Shown here one piece after another: positions 13,905-20,743 of a DNA stretch of 20,743 bases. The DNA comes from Prevotella sp. (GTDB lineage Bacteria > Bacteroidota > Bacteroidia > Bacteroidales > Bacteroidaceae), in the NCBI GenBank assembly GCA_024681875.1, contig JAILAA010000079.1:1-20743 (forward strand), read 5' to 3'. Numbering within the stretch: the stretch's first letter is position 1; every line of letters starts with the position of its first letter. Under the pieces are notes generated by a model. The model was not told the DNA's origin. It was given only the letters and a program-made list of their open reading frames with translations, and did not search any database. The translations under genes and the position numbers were made by a program.

Positions 13905-15203
13905 ATGAAACATTTTCTTATATTTATCATTTGTGTGTTGTCGCTCTCTGCCTGCCACAAAGACAAGCACGAAGAGACGACTCCAAAACCAGATAGCCTT
14001 CCGGCCAACATGACCCTGCTAGTTTACCTAGCTGGCGACAACAACCTGGACGACAATTATTACGACTATGAAGAGGGGCGCACCATCAACTTCGTAGATG
14101 AGGACATCAGCCAGATGATGAAGGGCAGTTCACAACTGACATCGAAGCAGCATCTGATTCTCTTCGTTGACCGCAAGGGCGAAAAGCCCTATTTTCTGCA
14201 TATCGCCAACGGCGACACCACGAGGATGTATACCTATGACACAGAGTTGAAGTCGAGCGACGCCGCCACGCTGGCCATGGCCTTGAGATGGGTGAAGGAG
14301 AACTACCCAGCAGATAGCTACGGCCTGTCGCTGTGGGGCCACGCTGATGGATGGACTATTTCGAAGGCACGCACCACGCAACATGCGGCAGCACCTCGCA
14401 AGGCTTACGGACAGGACACTACCAATGGCACCATGTGGATGGAAATCCCCGACATGGCGAAAGCCTTGAAGGAGGTGTGCGGCGACCAGCCCCTGCGCTT
14501 CATCTTTGCCGACTGCTGCTGTTTCCAATGCGTGGAATCGGCCTACGAACTGCGCAAAGTCACCGACTACATCATCGCTTCACCAGCCGAGATTCCCGGC
14601 GAAGGCGCTCCATACGACATGGTCATCCCTGCCCTGTTCGACAGCAGCGACAAATTCTACGAAGCAGCCGCTGATGCCTACCATGCGCAAACATCATACG
14701 GCTATGGGGAGCCATTATCGGTAGTAAAGACATCCGAGCTGGAGAATCTGGCACAGGCCACGAAGGCTGCACTGACACAGTGCGTAGAGCCACTGAACAG
14801 CAACGGCACGAACTATCCCAAATTAGATAGCCTCATCTATTACTACAACCATTGCCTTTACGACATGAACGACTTCATGCTGCTCAATGCAACGACCGAC
14901 GCCTACATCTTGTGGAAGAAGAGCTTTGACAAGGCCGTTCCTTGGAAGAAGATGGCGACAGTATGGATGAGTAGCGGCGGATATTACTACGATGAGCGCC
15001 ATGTACCCTTTACCAACAGTTCGGAAACACAGTTCCGAGACTTCAAGGTGACAGAAGAGCGCTATGGTGGCATCAGCATGTTTTCACCGCAGAACACCAG
15101 CACGCTGTTAGCACGTGACAAGCAATATCAGGAAAAGCAACGCAAGAACATCAGCCAGATGCAGTGGTTCACAGCAGCCGGCTACGATGTGCTGGGATGG
15201 TAG
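13905..15203 (+). CDS. Clostripain-like cysteine peptidase lipoprotein (family C11)
   Basis: A 432-residue lipoprotein with signal MKHFLIFIICVLSLSAC (lipobox Cys17). The peptidase domain opens with TLLVYLAGDNNLDD, typical of C11. The catalytic His is in LSLWGHADGW (His146). The catalytic Cys lies in FADCCCFQCVESAYEL (residues 201-216), most likely Cys205 when aligned from VExAYEL; the family usually has a single Cys in 'FDACLMG', so the triple Cys is unusual. C11 peptidases cut after Arg or Lys and can self-activate. As a lipoprotein it should sit on the periplasmic or outer surface. Its last 22 bases overlap the convergent phosphopantetheinyl transferase gene. Confidence 0.85.
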   Translation: MKHFLIFIICVLSLSACHKDKHEETTPKPDSLPANMTLLVYLAGDNNLDDNYYDYEEGRTINFVDEDISQMMKGSSQLTSKQHLILFVDRKGEKPYFLHIANGDTTRMYTYDTELKSSDAATLAMALRWVKENYPADSYGLSLWGHADGWTISKARTTQHAAAPRKAYGQDTTNGTMWMEIPDMAKALKEVCGDQPLRFIFADCCCFQCVESAYELRKVTDYIIASPAEIPGEGAPYDMVIPALFDSSDKFYEAAADAYHAQTSYGYGEPLSVVKTSELENLAQATKAALTQCVEPLNSNGTNYPKLDSLIYYYNHCLYDMNDFMLLNATTDAYILWKKSFDKAVPWKKMATVWMSSGGYYYDERHVPFTNSSETQFRDFKVTEERYGGISMFSPQNTSTLLARDKQYQEKQRKNISQMQWFTAAGYDVLGW

Positions 15204-15757
15204 GGGTCTACTACAAAGGTCAGGACATAGTCGGCTGAGAACTCATAGCCGACAGCCACAATTCTCTTTTTTCTCACGTTCTCTACAGAGATGACGTTGT
15301 CTGTCGAGGACACGGAACGCATATCGAAGAACGCGAGTTTGTCTTCTGAGAAAAGTTTATAGACGGCCTCCTTGGCCGACCACAGTAGCAGCATCTCGTC
15401 AACGGTGTCTGCCACCTCGTCAGGACGGATAAAGCGCTTGGCGATGCGCGCCACGCGGTTGGAACGGTACTCAATATCCACACCTACGTTGCTGTCATTG
15501 GAAAGCAGCAGTGCGACATAGCCGCGCGTATGACTAATTGAAATCTGGGTTGGGGGTATTGAGCATTGTGCATTGAGAAAAGGTTTGCCGCTGGGTTGGT
15601 GACCGACGGTGTATGACGTATCGCCGTTCATCATGGCCGTCAACAGCATCTGCACACACTGCCGTTCATACTGTCGCGGAGAGCCCGTCGGCGCCTCGTC
15701 CATGTGCCAGATGCCTAGACGGGTAAGCGGTGTCAGCTGGCGGATTTCTACTAACAT
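15182..15757 (-). CDS. 4'-phosphopantetheinyl transferase (Sfp/AcpT type)
   Basis: A 191-residue enzyme that moves phosphopantetheine from coenzyme A to a serine of carrier proteins. The motifs are in order: ISISHTRGYVALLLS (residues 72-86), VGVDIEY with metal-binding Asp94 and Glu96, and WSAKEAVYK (126-134) with Glu130 and Lys134. It starts directly after the gldE-like stop (TAG then ATG), so it is the last gene of the ssb operon. Its 3' end overlaps the C11 peptidase gene by 22 bases. The gldE-transferase neighbourhood is common in Bacteroidales. Confidence 0.88.
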   Translation of the reverse strand: MLVEIRQLTPLTRLGIWHMDEAPTGSPRQYERQCVQMLLTAMMNGDTSYTVGHQPSGKPFLNAQCSIPPTQISISHTRGYVALLLSNDSNVGVDIEYRSNRVARIAKRFIRPDEVADTVDEMLLLWSAKEAVYKLFSEDKLAFFDMRSVSSTDNVISVENVRKKRIVAVGYEFSADYVLTFVVDPYHPSTS

Positions 15758-17065
15758 CTAAGAAGCTACTACAACTTTAATCTTCGAGATGCGGTGACCG
15801 TCAATCTCCACGATTTCAAATTTGAACTGAACATATTCTATGCGTTCGTGGAGCTTTGGGAAATCGCCCTTTAACTCAAGGAGCAAGCCCGCCAATGTGT
15901 CGGCATCACCCTGAACTTCCTCAAACACATCATCGTCGACGCCTACGATACGATAGAAGTCTGCAAGCATTGTCTTGCCCTCGAAGACATACGTATTGGC
16001 ATTCAGACGCACGTAGTTCTTCTCCTCCTCATCATACTCGTCGTTGATTTCTCCTACGATCTCCTCCAAGATATCCTCCAAAGTGATGAGACCGCTAGTG
16101 CCTCCGAACTCATCGACAACAATGGCAATGTGTACCTTATTCTCTTGGAAATCGCGCAGCAGGTCATCGATTTTCTTTGTCTCTGGCACGAAATAAGGCG
16201 GACGGATGAGCGACTGCCACCGGAACGAAGCAGGCTTTGACAGATGGGGCAGCAGATCTTTGATATAGAGAATGCCGCGGATATTGTCAAGACTGCCCTG
16301 ACAGACGGGAATACGCGAATAGTTATTTTCTACAATGCAGCTGATAACGTCTGGGAATGTGGTTTTAAAGTCGAGGTTAACAATGTCCTGACGCGAGGTC
16401 ATCACCTCCTTGGCCGTCTCGTCGCCGAAACGGACGATACCCTCCAACATATTCTTTTCTTCCTTCAGCTCATCCACGTCGGTCAGTTCAAGCGCTTGCT
16501 CAAGGTCGTCAACACTGAGCACATGATTTTCCTTCTGCACTACCTTTCCCGCCAGCACACCCGAATGGATGAGGATGGCAGACAACGGGCGAAACAGACG
16601 ACTGAGCACGGTGATAGCCGGGGCAAAGCGGCGGCACACGCTGAGGGCATGCTGGCCACTGTATACCTTGGGAATGATTTCGCCAAAAAGCAGCAACAGG
16701 AAGGTGAGCAATACTGTGACAACCACGAACTGCAACCATACAGCACGGCCAAAGCTGACAACGTGGGCAAAGAAATAGTTGCAGAGCATGATGATGGTCA
16801 CATTGACCAAGTTGTTGGTAATGAGAATGGTTGCCAGGGTACGCTCCGAATCTTCGCGCAGCCGCTGTATCTTGCCGTCAACAGCGTTCTTCTCCTCGTC
16901 AAGTTCGTTCAGGTCGGCAGGCGACAACGAGAAAAAAGCTATCTCTGAACCAGAAGCGAAGCCTGAGACGAAAAGAAGCAGAAAGGTGAGCACAATGGCT
17001 ATGATGGCCCCTGCTGAAGGGGCAAACCACTGCACTTCACTGAAAAGTTGTTGAAGATAGTCCAT
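15758..17065 (-). CDS. gldE: GldE-like CNNM/CBS-domain membrane transporter
   Basis: A 435-residue protein. The N-terminal CNNM (DUF21) region, about residues 1-190, has transmembrane segments near 15-40, 85-105 and 108-130 and the motif FGEIIPKVY. Two CBS domains follow at about 205-335 (MTSRQDIVNLD, YSRIPV, VVDEFGGTSGLITLEDILEEIVGEI). The CorC/HlyC domain occupies about 345-433. Related proteins carry magnesium or cobalt ions; in gliding Bacteroidetes the homologue is named GldE although many carriers do not glide. It starts 9 bp after ssb ends and abuts the next gene, so it is mid-operon. The ion is not known from sequence. Confidence 0.85.
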   Translation of the reverse strand: MDYLQQLFSEVQWFAPSAGAIIAIVLTFLLLFVSGFASGSEIAFFSLSPADLNELDEEKNAVDGKIQRLREDSERTLATILITNNLVNVTIIMLCNYFFAHVVSFGRAVWLQFVVVTVLLTFLLLLFGEIIPKVYSGQHALSVCRRFAPAITVLSRLFRPLSAILIHSGVLAGKVVQKENHVLSVDDLEQALELTDVDELKEEKNMLEGIVRFGDETAKEVMTSRQDIVNLDFKTTFPDVISCIVENNYSRIPVCQGSLDNIRGILYIKDLLPHLSKPASFRWQSLIRPPYFVPETKKIDDLLRDFQENKVHIAIVVDEFGGTSGLITLEDILEEIVGEINDEYDEEEKNYVRLNANTYVFEGKTMLADFYRIVGVDDDVFEEVQGDADTLAGLLLELKGDFPKLHERIEYVQFKFEIVEIDGHRISKIKVVVAS

Positions 17066-17074
17066 CCTATGGGA

Positions 17075-17431
17075 TTAGGAATTTGATGATGCCAGCGTGG
17101 CTGCCTTCGGTGTGAGCATCTCCATGTTGTCAGCCCAAATCTCGGTATAATACTGCCGTTTACCCTGCTTGTCATCGTAAGAGGCATAGTGGATGCGTCC
17201 CTCGATATAGAGCTTGTCGCCCTTGTGCACATAGCGCTCAACAACCTCGGCAAGCTTCCGCCACAGAATGACATTGTGCCACTCAGTGCGGTCGGGCACT
17301 TGTGTGCCGTTCTGCAACGTATAGCCACGTTCCGTCGTTGCCAGCGTCAGACGTGCCACGGGCTGTCCTTGGTCGACATAGCGCACCTCGGGGTCCTTGC
17401 CCACGTTGCCTATCAGCATCACCTTGTTCAT
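17075..17431 (-). CDS. ssb: Single-stranded DNA-binding protein
   Basis: A 118-residue protein starting MNKVMLIGNVGKDPEVRY, with an OB fold through about residue 108, including TEWHNVILWRKLAEV and GDKLYIEGRIHYASYDD. It coats single-stranded DNA during replication and repair. It ends TPKAATLASSNS and lacks the long linker and acidic DDDIPF-type tip that recruits partner enzymes, so it is shorter than typical SSB. Either it is a second, specialised SSB or the tail has been lost. The ATG overlaps the stop of the preceding gene (ATGA). Confidence 0.9.
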   Translation of the reverse strand: MNKVMLIGNVGKDPEVRYVDQGQPVARLTLATTERGYTLQNGTQVPDRTEWHNVILWRKLAEVVERYVHKGDKLYIEGRIHYASYDDKQGKRQYYTEIWADNMEMLTPKAATLASSNS

Positions 17432-17985
17432 TTTGCTGTTCCCAGAAAACGGTATTTGAAGTTTTTGCCCTTAGGCGAAGGAAACTGACTGCGCTCGTCT
17501 ACCCTTGCACGCAAATGGTCAACAATTCTATTATAGCAGTCTTGTGGTGAATGAGCCTTTACCTGCGCCACAAAGAGTGTATCGCGATATTGGAACTTTC
17601 CCGTTCCAGGAACCATCTGCACCCGTTTGAAATTGAGCGTACCCTCATACCAGCCCGGATGCTCTTCGCCCAGCTTCATCATGACCTGCGACGGCTGACG
17701 GTCGCGCGGTGCATTGTCGACATCATCAGCGCCATGGCCACGAAGTGCTTTCTTTTCTTTGAAGTCCTGCATAGTGGACGCCTCTGTCTTAATAATAATA
17801 AAGTACACGCGCGAACGAATCTTGTAGCGCTTGGGATAGAACACATCGCTGGCGGCATATTCACGGATGTCCTGCTCCAGCTCGGGTGTTATATCTATTT
17901 CGTCAATGCTGCCAAGAAAAGAAATAGCCTCATCGACACTTGTAACAAGCGTCTCCTTATTAAAATAGCGTAAATAGAGATTCAT
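17428..17985 (-). CDS. Hypothetical protein, first gene of ssb operon
   Basis: A 185-residue soluble-looking protein, acidic in the first third (SVDEAISFLGSIDEIDITPELEQDI). The middle part YKIRSRVYFIIIKTEA looks like a beta strand pair, and the C-terminal third is basic. I do not recognise a family. It overlaps ssb by four bases and so is translated with it. The ATG at 17985 lies 41 bp from the tRNA-Gly 3' end with no clear promoter in between, so the operon may be read through from the tRNA promoter. A DNA-related role is suggested only by position. Confidence 0.75.
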   Translation of the reverse strand: MNLYLRYFNKETLVTSVDEAISFLGSIDEIDITPELEQDIREYAASDVFYPKRYKIRSRVYFIIIKTEASTMQDFKEKKALRGHGADDVDNAPRDRQPSQVMMKLGEEHPGWYEGTLNFKRVQMVPGTGKFQYRDTLFVAQVKAHSPQDCYNRIVDHLRARVDERSQFPSPKGKNFKYRFLGTAK

Positions 17986-18026
17986 GTTCTAATTTGTGTT
18001 TTTAAATGCAATAAGCATCCAAAAAG

Positions 18027-18099
<73 letters not shown>

Positions 18100-18123
18100 A
18101 TTTGCCAAAAAAAGTGAAAGAAA

Positions 18124-18210
18124 TGGTGAAGAGGAGGAGACTCGAACTCCCACGTCGCAATTGACACTACCCCCTCAAAGTAGCGCGTCTACCAATTCCG
18201 CCACCTCTCC
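18124..18210 (-). tRNA. tRNA-Leu(GAG)
   Basis: Minus strand: class II tRNA with GGAGAGG pairing with CCTCTTC, anticodon loop TTGAGGG giving GAG, T-loop TTCGAGT, discriminator A and encoded CCA. Confidence 0.92.
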
Positions 18211-18241
18211 AACATTAATTCAACACACGCAAAGAAAAGAG

Positions 18242-18323
18242 TGCCCAGAACAGGACTCGAACCTGCACGCCTCGCGGCACACGCACCTGAAACGTGCGCG
18301 TCTACCAATTCCGCCACCTGGGC
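18242..18323 (-). tRNA. tRNA-Leu(CAG)
   Basis: Minus strand: class II tRNA with GCCCAGG pairing with TCTGGGC, anticodon loop TTCAGGT giving CAG, T-loop TTCGAGT, discriminator A. CCA is not encoded. Confidence 0.91.
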
Positions 18324-18375
18324 ATCTTATCGGTGCAGAGAAATTTCACTGCCACCCGCTCTTTCTTTCAACATG

Positions 18376-18451
<76 letters not shown>

Positions 18452-18495
18452 GTTTTCTTCCGCAACCCGGAAGGCATCTCTCTCGATTGCGGGTG

Positions 18496-18526
18496 CAAAG
18501 GTAACACTTTTTTCTGAACCGCCAAA
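18496..18526 (-). promoter_or_regulatory. Promoter of the tRNA cluster
   Basis: On the minus strand TTTG (18523-18526) and TACCTTTG (18496-18503) are exactly 19 bp apart, 44 bp before the first tRNA. It is one of the best promoter matches in the window. It probably drives all four tRNAs and possibly the ssb operon beyond. Confidence 0.7.
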
Positions 18527-18570
18527 ACTTTTTCCTGTTTTTTTCAAAAAAAACCGATGCAGGGTCACAT

Positions 18571-18592
18571 CCCCCCCCCCCGTTTCCCCCCC
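18571..18592 (+). repeat. Homopolymer C tracts
   Basis: A run of 11 C, then GTTT, then a run of 7 C. Such tracts vary in length by slippage and are also prone to sequencing error. Confidence 0.7.
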
Positions 18593-18628
18593 TTTTTTCG
18601 CATATTTAACGCCAAAAACAATACTTGA

Positions 18629-18667
18629 CCCCACCCCTAACCCCTCCCCTTGAAGGGGCGGGGAGTT
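18629..18667. repeat. GC-rich palindrome unit 1 (isolated)
   Basis: It begins CCCCACCCCTAACCCCTCCCC and closes with a GGGGCGGGG arm and AGTT, the same build as the units around the DUF559 gene. It is the copy closest to the tRNA promoter. Confidence 0.7.
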
Positions 18668-18841
18668 AAATTGAAGAAGACAACCCGATAAATTGAAGAA
18701 GACAACTCGAACAACTGGGACAACATTAATAAATTGAAGAAGACAACCAGGACAACATTATTATTGTACAAGAAAAAAAGGTTGTCCATGTTCTTTGCAA
18801 AGCGGCATAGCCGAGCGGTTCAAGTTGTCTTCTTTTTCAAT
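18668..18841. repeat. Cluster of AAATTGAAGAAGACAAC repeats with inverted arms
   Basis: AAATTGAAGAAGACAAC occurs three times in direct orientation (18668-18684, 18690-18706, 18731-18747). A near-inverted copy, GTTGTCTTC followed by TTTTTCAAT, starts at 18824. Inside, GGACAAC (18750-18756) faces GTTGTCC (18781-18787). The whole can fold into nested hairpins. It lies between palindrome units 1 and 2. No gene is convincing here. A tRNA D-arm-like string, TAGCCGAGCGGTTCAAG, occurs at 18809-18825. Confidence 0.6.
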
Positions 18842-18843
18842 CT

Positions 18844-19101
18844 ACTCCCCTCCCCTCGAGGGGAGGGGAGTTTACTACCGTATTCTACGGCATGGGGGAC
18901 ACGCACAGATACTCCCCTCCCCTCAAGGGGAGGGGCAGGGGTGGGGTCCTCAGGGGTGGGGTCGGTAATATTCCTTCCGCGGATTTTGCGGCGGTTAACC
19001 CCACCCCTAACCCCTCCCCTCGAGGGGAGGGGAGTTTGGCCGCTACGGTTCCACGACAAAAAAGCGCTGTTACTCCCATCCCTTGCAGGGGCTGGGGGCG
19101 G
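18844..19101. repeat. Palindromic repeat array, left of DUF559 (4 units)
   Basis: The four units lie at 18844-18871 (a perfect 28-bp palindrome centred on CTCGAG), 18911-18948 (followed by a partial repeat of its right half to 18963), 18999-19036 and a decayed one at 19072-19101. Cores are CCCCTCCCCT, a 2-4 base variable centre, then AGGGGAGGGG. Flanks are either ACT/AGT or GACCCCACCCCT/AGGGGTGGGGTC. Spacers are conserved between this array and the one to the right of DUF559, for example TTCTACGGCATGGGGGACAC at 18882-18901. Confidence 0.85.
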
Positions 19102-19153
19102 TAAAAAGACAATAAATCCCCCCTATCCGCGTTATAACCTAAAGCTAAAGACA

Positions 19154-19531
19154 ATGCGCTACAATTCAGCGAAGGCTAACGATGCCGAACAGAAAGAACT
19201 GCGCAAGTCACTGCGCAGCAACATGACCCCAGCCGAGGCGATGCTCTGGCGGGCGCTGCGTGGGCGTGGTGCGGGCGGCTTGAAATTCCGCCGCCAGCAG
19301 GGCATCGGGCCGTATGTGCTCGACTTCTACTGTCCTGAACGTCGGCTATGCGTCGAGCTTGACGGGTCGAGCCATGACTACCGCTACGACTACGACGAGC
19401 AGCGCACGAAATTCCTTGCCAGTCAAGGCATCCGGGTAGTCAGGTTCCACAACGAACAGGTCTTCACGTGTCTCGACGGCGTAGTGGCCGAGATTGTCAG
19501 GGCGGCAGGTCAGGACTCCCCTTTCTTGTAG
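19154..19531 (+). CDS. DUF559 (Vsr-like) endonuclease-domain protein
   Basis: A 125-residue, probably complete DUF559 protein. It begins MRYNSAKANDAEQKELRKSL, then NMTPAEAMLWRALRGR (residues 23-38), KFRRQQGIGPYVLDFYCPE (44-62) and LCVELDGSSHDYRYDYDEQR (65-84), ending with GIRVVRFHNEQV. The Asp57 and Glu68/Asp70 region is the predicted PD-(D/E)xK-type nuclease core shared with very-short-patch repair endonucleases. No methyltransferase or partner gene is adjacent. Instead it is embedded in palindromic repeats on both sides. The reading frame is open upstream to 18734 through the repeats, but the ATG at 19154 matches the family start. No standard promoter is visible. Confidence 0.85.
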   Translation: MRYNSAKANDAEQKELRKSLRSNMTPAEAMLWRALRGRGAGGLKFRRQQGIGPYVLDFYCPERRLCVELDGSSHDYRYDYDEQRTKFLASQGIRVVRFHNEQVFTCLDGVVAEIVRAAGQDSPFL

Positions 19532-19605
19532 GTAGTTGCGTAGAGGAGCTGCTAGGGGGAAGTGTGGGCGGTAGTGTCCTTTACGCTGGTTTTTGCGGCG
19601 GATAA
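19532..19605. other. Spacer between DUF559 and the right repeat array
   Basis: It contains a decayed copy of the array spacer (the run GCGGATAACCCCACCCC starts at 19598). No gene or clear terminator is seen. Confidence 0.4.
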
Positions 19606-19930
19606 CCCCACCCCTCCCCTCCCCTTGAGGGGAGGGGAGTTGGCCGCCATATTCTACGGCATGGGGGACACGCGCAGGTACTCCTCTCCCCTGTAGGGGA
19701 GGGGAGTTTTCCGCTACAGTATTCCACGACAAGAGACGCGCTGTTACTCCCCTCCCCTTGAGGGGAGGGGCAGGGGTGGGGTCGGTAATATCCCTTCAGC
19801 GATTTTGGCCGCGGTTGACCCCACCCCTAACCCCTCCCCTTGAGGGGAGGGGAGTTTTGGCCGCTACGGTTTCACAACAAGGACGCGCAGCTACTCCACT
19901 CCCCTATAGGGGAGGGGCAGGGGTGGGGTC
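19606..19930. repeat. Palindromic repeat array, right of DUF559 (5 units)
   Basis: Units at 19606-19641, 19680-19710, 19746-19783, 19817-19856 and 19893-19930. Hairpin centres vary (TTGA, TGTA, TTGA, TTGA, TATA) while the CCCCTCCCC/GGGGAGGGG arms are kept, and arm changes are often paired. AGGGGTGGGGTC at 19772-19783 and GACCCCACCCCT at 19817-19828 form a second-level inverted repeat around a 33-bp spacer. Confidence 0.85.
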
Positions 19931-20405
19931 CGCCGCCGCGTGTTGCCAGCGTAAGGGGAAACTTCTCCTTGCCTGAAAATTTTTTACAAAACTGGCAATT
20001 AACTACCCCTGTATTTTGAAAATTCTGCGCCTCGGAAAATCTGACTCGAAAAAACGGCTTATTTTTGGGGGTTTGCTATCTTACAGAGAATCAGAGAGAT
20101 GTCACAAAAACAACACCCCTCTTACTTTTGGCGAAGTCGCCCGCAAAAAAATCTCACGTTAGATTTTTTTATGCGGAGCCTCCTTTTTAGAAAAAGTAGC
20201 CTCCCGGCGACATTCTGAAAGCCGGTTTTGACCCTGAAAAAAGGCTTTTTGAGGCTGGAAAGTGCACGCTTTTTGAAAAGTGTGCAGCTTTTCAAAGCCT
20301 GTTTTTCGTACAAAAAGCGGCTGAGTGGGCGTTTTCTGCCCTCCTCCCGCTCTATTTTGACATTTTTCGCGCACCTTTTTTGGGGGTATTTTTTCTTTAC
20401 AAAAT
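19931..20405. other. Gene-free, hairpin-rich stretch
   Basis: No plausible gene: the frames are short, very basic and shadow each other. It contains many runs of A and T with short dyads, such as GAAAAG facing CTTTTC around 20274-20292, and a near-tandem pair of about 20 bp built on AAAGTGCACGCTTTTT and AAAGTGTGCAGCTTTT (about 20259-20293). It may be decayed mobile DNA beside the IS. Confidence 0.5.
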
Positions 20406-20561
20406 TTCTGCCGCCCCTTCGGGGCTTGCCGGTGGTGAGGGGCGACATACAGGGGCGTTGCCCCTGACTGTATTCTGCCGCCCCTTCGGGGCTTGTCGGT
20501 GGTAGGGTGCGACGTACAGGGGCGTTGCCCCTGCCTGTATTCTGCCGCCCCTTCGGGGCTT
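20406..20561. repeat. 67-bp tandem repeat, 2.3 copies
   Basis: Units are 20406-20472, 20473-20539 and a partial at 20540-20561. Each full unit holds two hairpins, GCCCCTTCGGGGC and CAGGGGCGTTGCCCCTG. The two full units differ at only a few positions. The final partial unit runs into a CGGGGCTTATTGG direct repeat (20554-20566 and 20590-20602) near the end of the IS. Confidence 0.85.
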
Positions 20562-20625
20562 ATTGGCGGGCTTTTTCCTGCTTATAAATCGGGGCTTATT
20601 GGGGCTCACCAGTAAATTCCTGTGT

Positions 20626-20743
20626 TTATCCGTATATCATTGACATCCTATAGAGAAAGAAGTCCACATCAATTACTCCCCTAAGCTGTGCACGAAATTG
20701 CTTGATCTTTGAGTTTAGGGACTCTGCAGAAGCATTGGTCGCA
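20626..20743 (-). CDS. ISL3-family transposase, C-terminal part (runs off the window)
   Basis: The minus-strand frame enters from the right edge and reads ATNASAESLNSKIKQF, RAQLRGVIDVDFF, LYRMSMIYG, then TAA at 20628-20626. The 'NASAExxNxKIKxFRAQxRGVxDxxFFLYR' pattern is the conserved end of ISL3-type DDE transposases and includes the last acidic residue region (Glu in SAES). The element end should lie shortly to the left, about 20590-20620, but terminal repeats could not be fixed. It has the same orientation as the N-terminal fragment at 1-255; both could be copies of one element type. Confidence 0.75.
   Translation of the reverse strand, partial: ATNASAESLNSKIKQFRAQLRGVIDVDFFLYRMSMIYG

Noticed and set aside
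16244..16948. 234-codon plus-strand frame opposite the gldE-like gene
   Set aside because: Antisense shadow of a gene with clear CNNM and CBS motifs.
18734..19153. N-terminal extension of the DUF559 frame
   Set aside because: It is a translation of palindromic repeats; the family start matches the ATG at 19154.
18844..19930. CRISPR array
   Set aside because: Units are palindromes of changing flank type with conserved, not unique, spacers, and no cas genes are present.
20122..20609. Short basic minus-strand frames in the right-hand region
   Set aside because: Low-complexity, Lys/Arg-rich, mutually overlapping and running through the tandem hairpin repeats.

Overview
The window looks like chromosome from a Bacteroidales bacterium, most likely a Prevotella/Segatella-type gut organism. 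The reasons are: Bacteroidetes promoters (TTTG, about 19 bp, TAnnTTTG, often seen as GCAAAGGTA on the opposite strand), a TamL-type Omp85 lipoprotein, a GldE-like transporter abutting a phosphopantetheinyl transferase behind ssb, a cysteine C11 protease lipoprotein, and a secreted glycosidase with a short 'LSGRR' tail. Species-level placement is inference.

Left part (1-5575). The window opens inside an ISL3-family transposase on the minus strand, next to the 3' remnant of a gene. A roughly 4.9-kb island follows. It is bounded by an intact tRNA-Ser(CGA) gene at 5486-5575 and a copy of that tRNA's 3' end at 587-604. These lie in matching 159-bp imperfect repeats that also contain the tRNA terminator. 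Just inside both ends sits an almost identical pair of GGTAAAAC repeats, as expected for integrase arm sites, but no integrase is present. The cargo is an AAA/ABC-type ATPase of the COG1106/RloA type, followed by what may be the start of a lost rloB, and then a tightly overlapping three-gene operon: winged-helix protein, AbiEii-like nucleotidyltransferase, calcineurin-like phosphoesterase. This is the best candidate for an undescribed defence or toxin-antitoxin system here.

Middle part (5576-17985). These are ordinary chromosomal genes: tamL; a WalJ/YycJ-type metallo-beta-lactamase-fold hydrolase; a secreted GH27 alpha-galactosidase; a Cthe_2159-type beta-helix lipoprotein; a GH25 lysozyme with a small acidic membrane protein; a clostripain-like lipoprotein; and a minus-strand operon of a hypothetical protein, ssb, gldE-like and a 4'-phosphopantetheinyl transferase. 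Genes are packed tightly, with overlapping or abutting stops.

Right part (18027-20743). Four minus-strand tRNA genes (Gly-GCC, Leu-CAG, Leu-GAG, Gly-GCC) share one strong promoter and point into the ssb operon. Beyond them is about 2.3 kb of repeats around a single small gene, a DUF559 (Vsr-like) endonuclease. The repeats include ten GC-rich palindromes with conserved spacers on both sides of DUF559, a direct/inverted repeat cluster, and a 67-bp tandem repeat. The window ends inside the 3' end of another ISL3-type transposase on the same strand as the first, which suggests the sequence may be bounded by IS copies. All calls come from reading the sequence; no database search was run.
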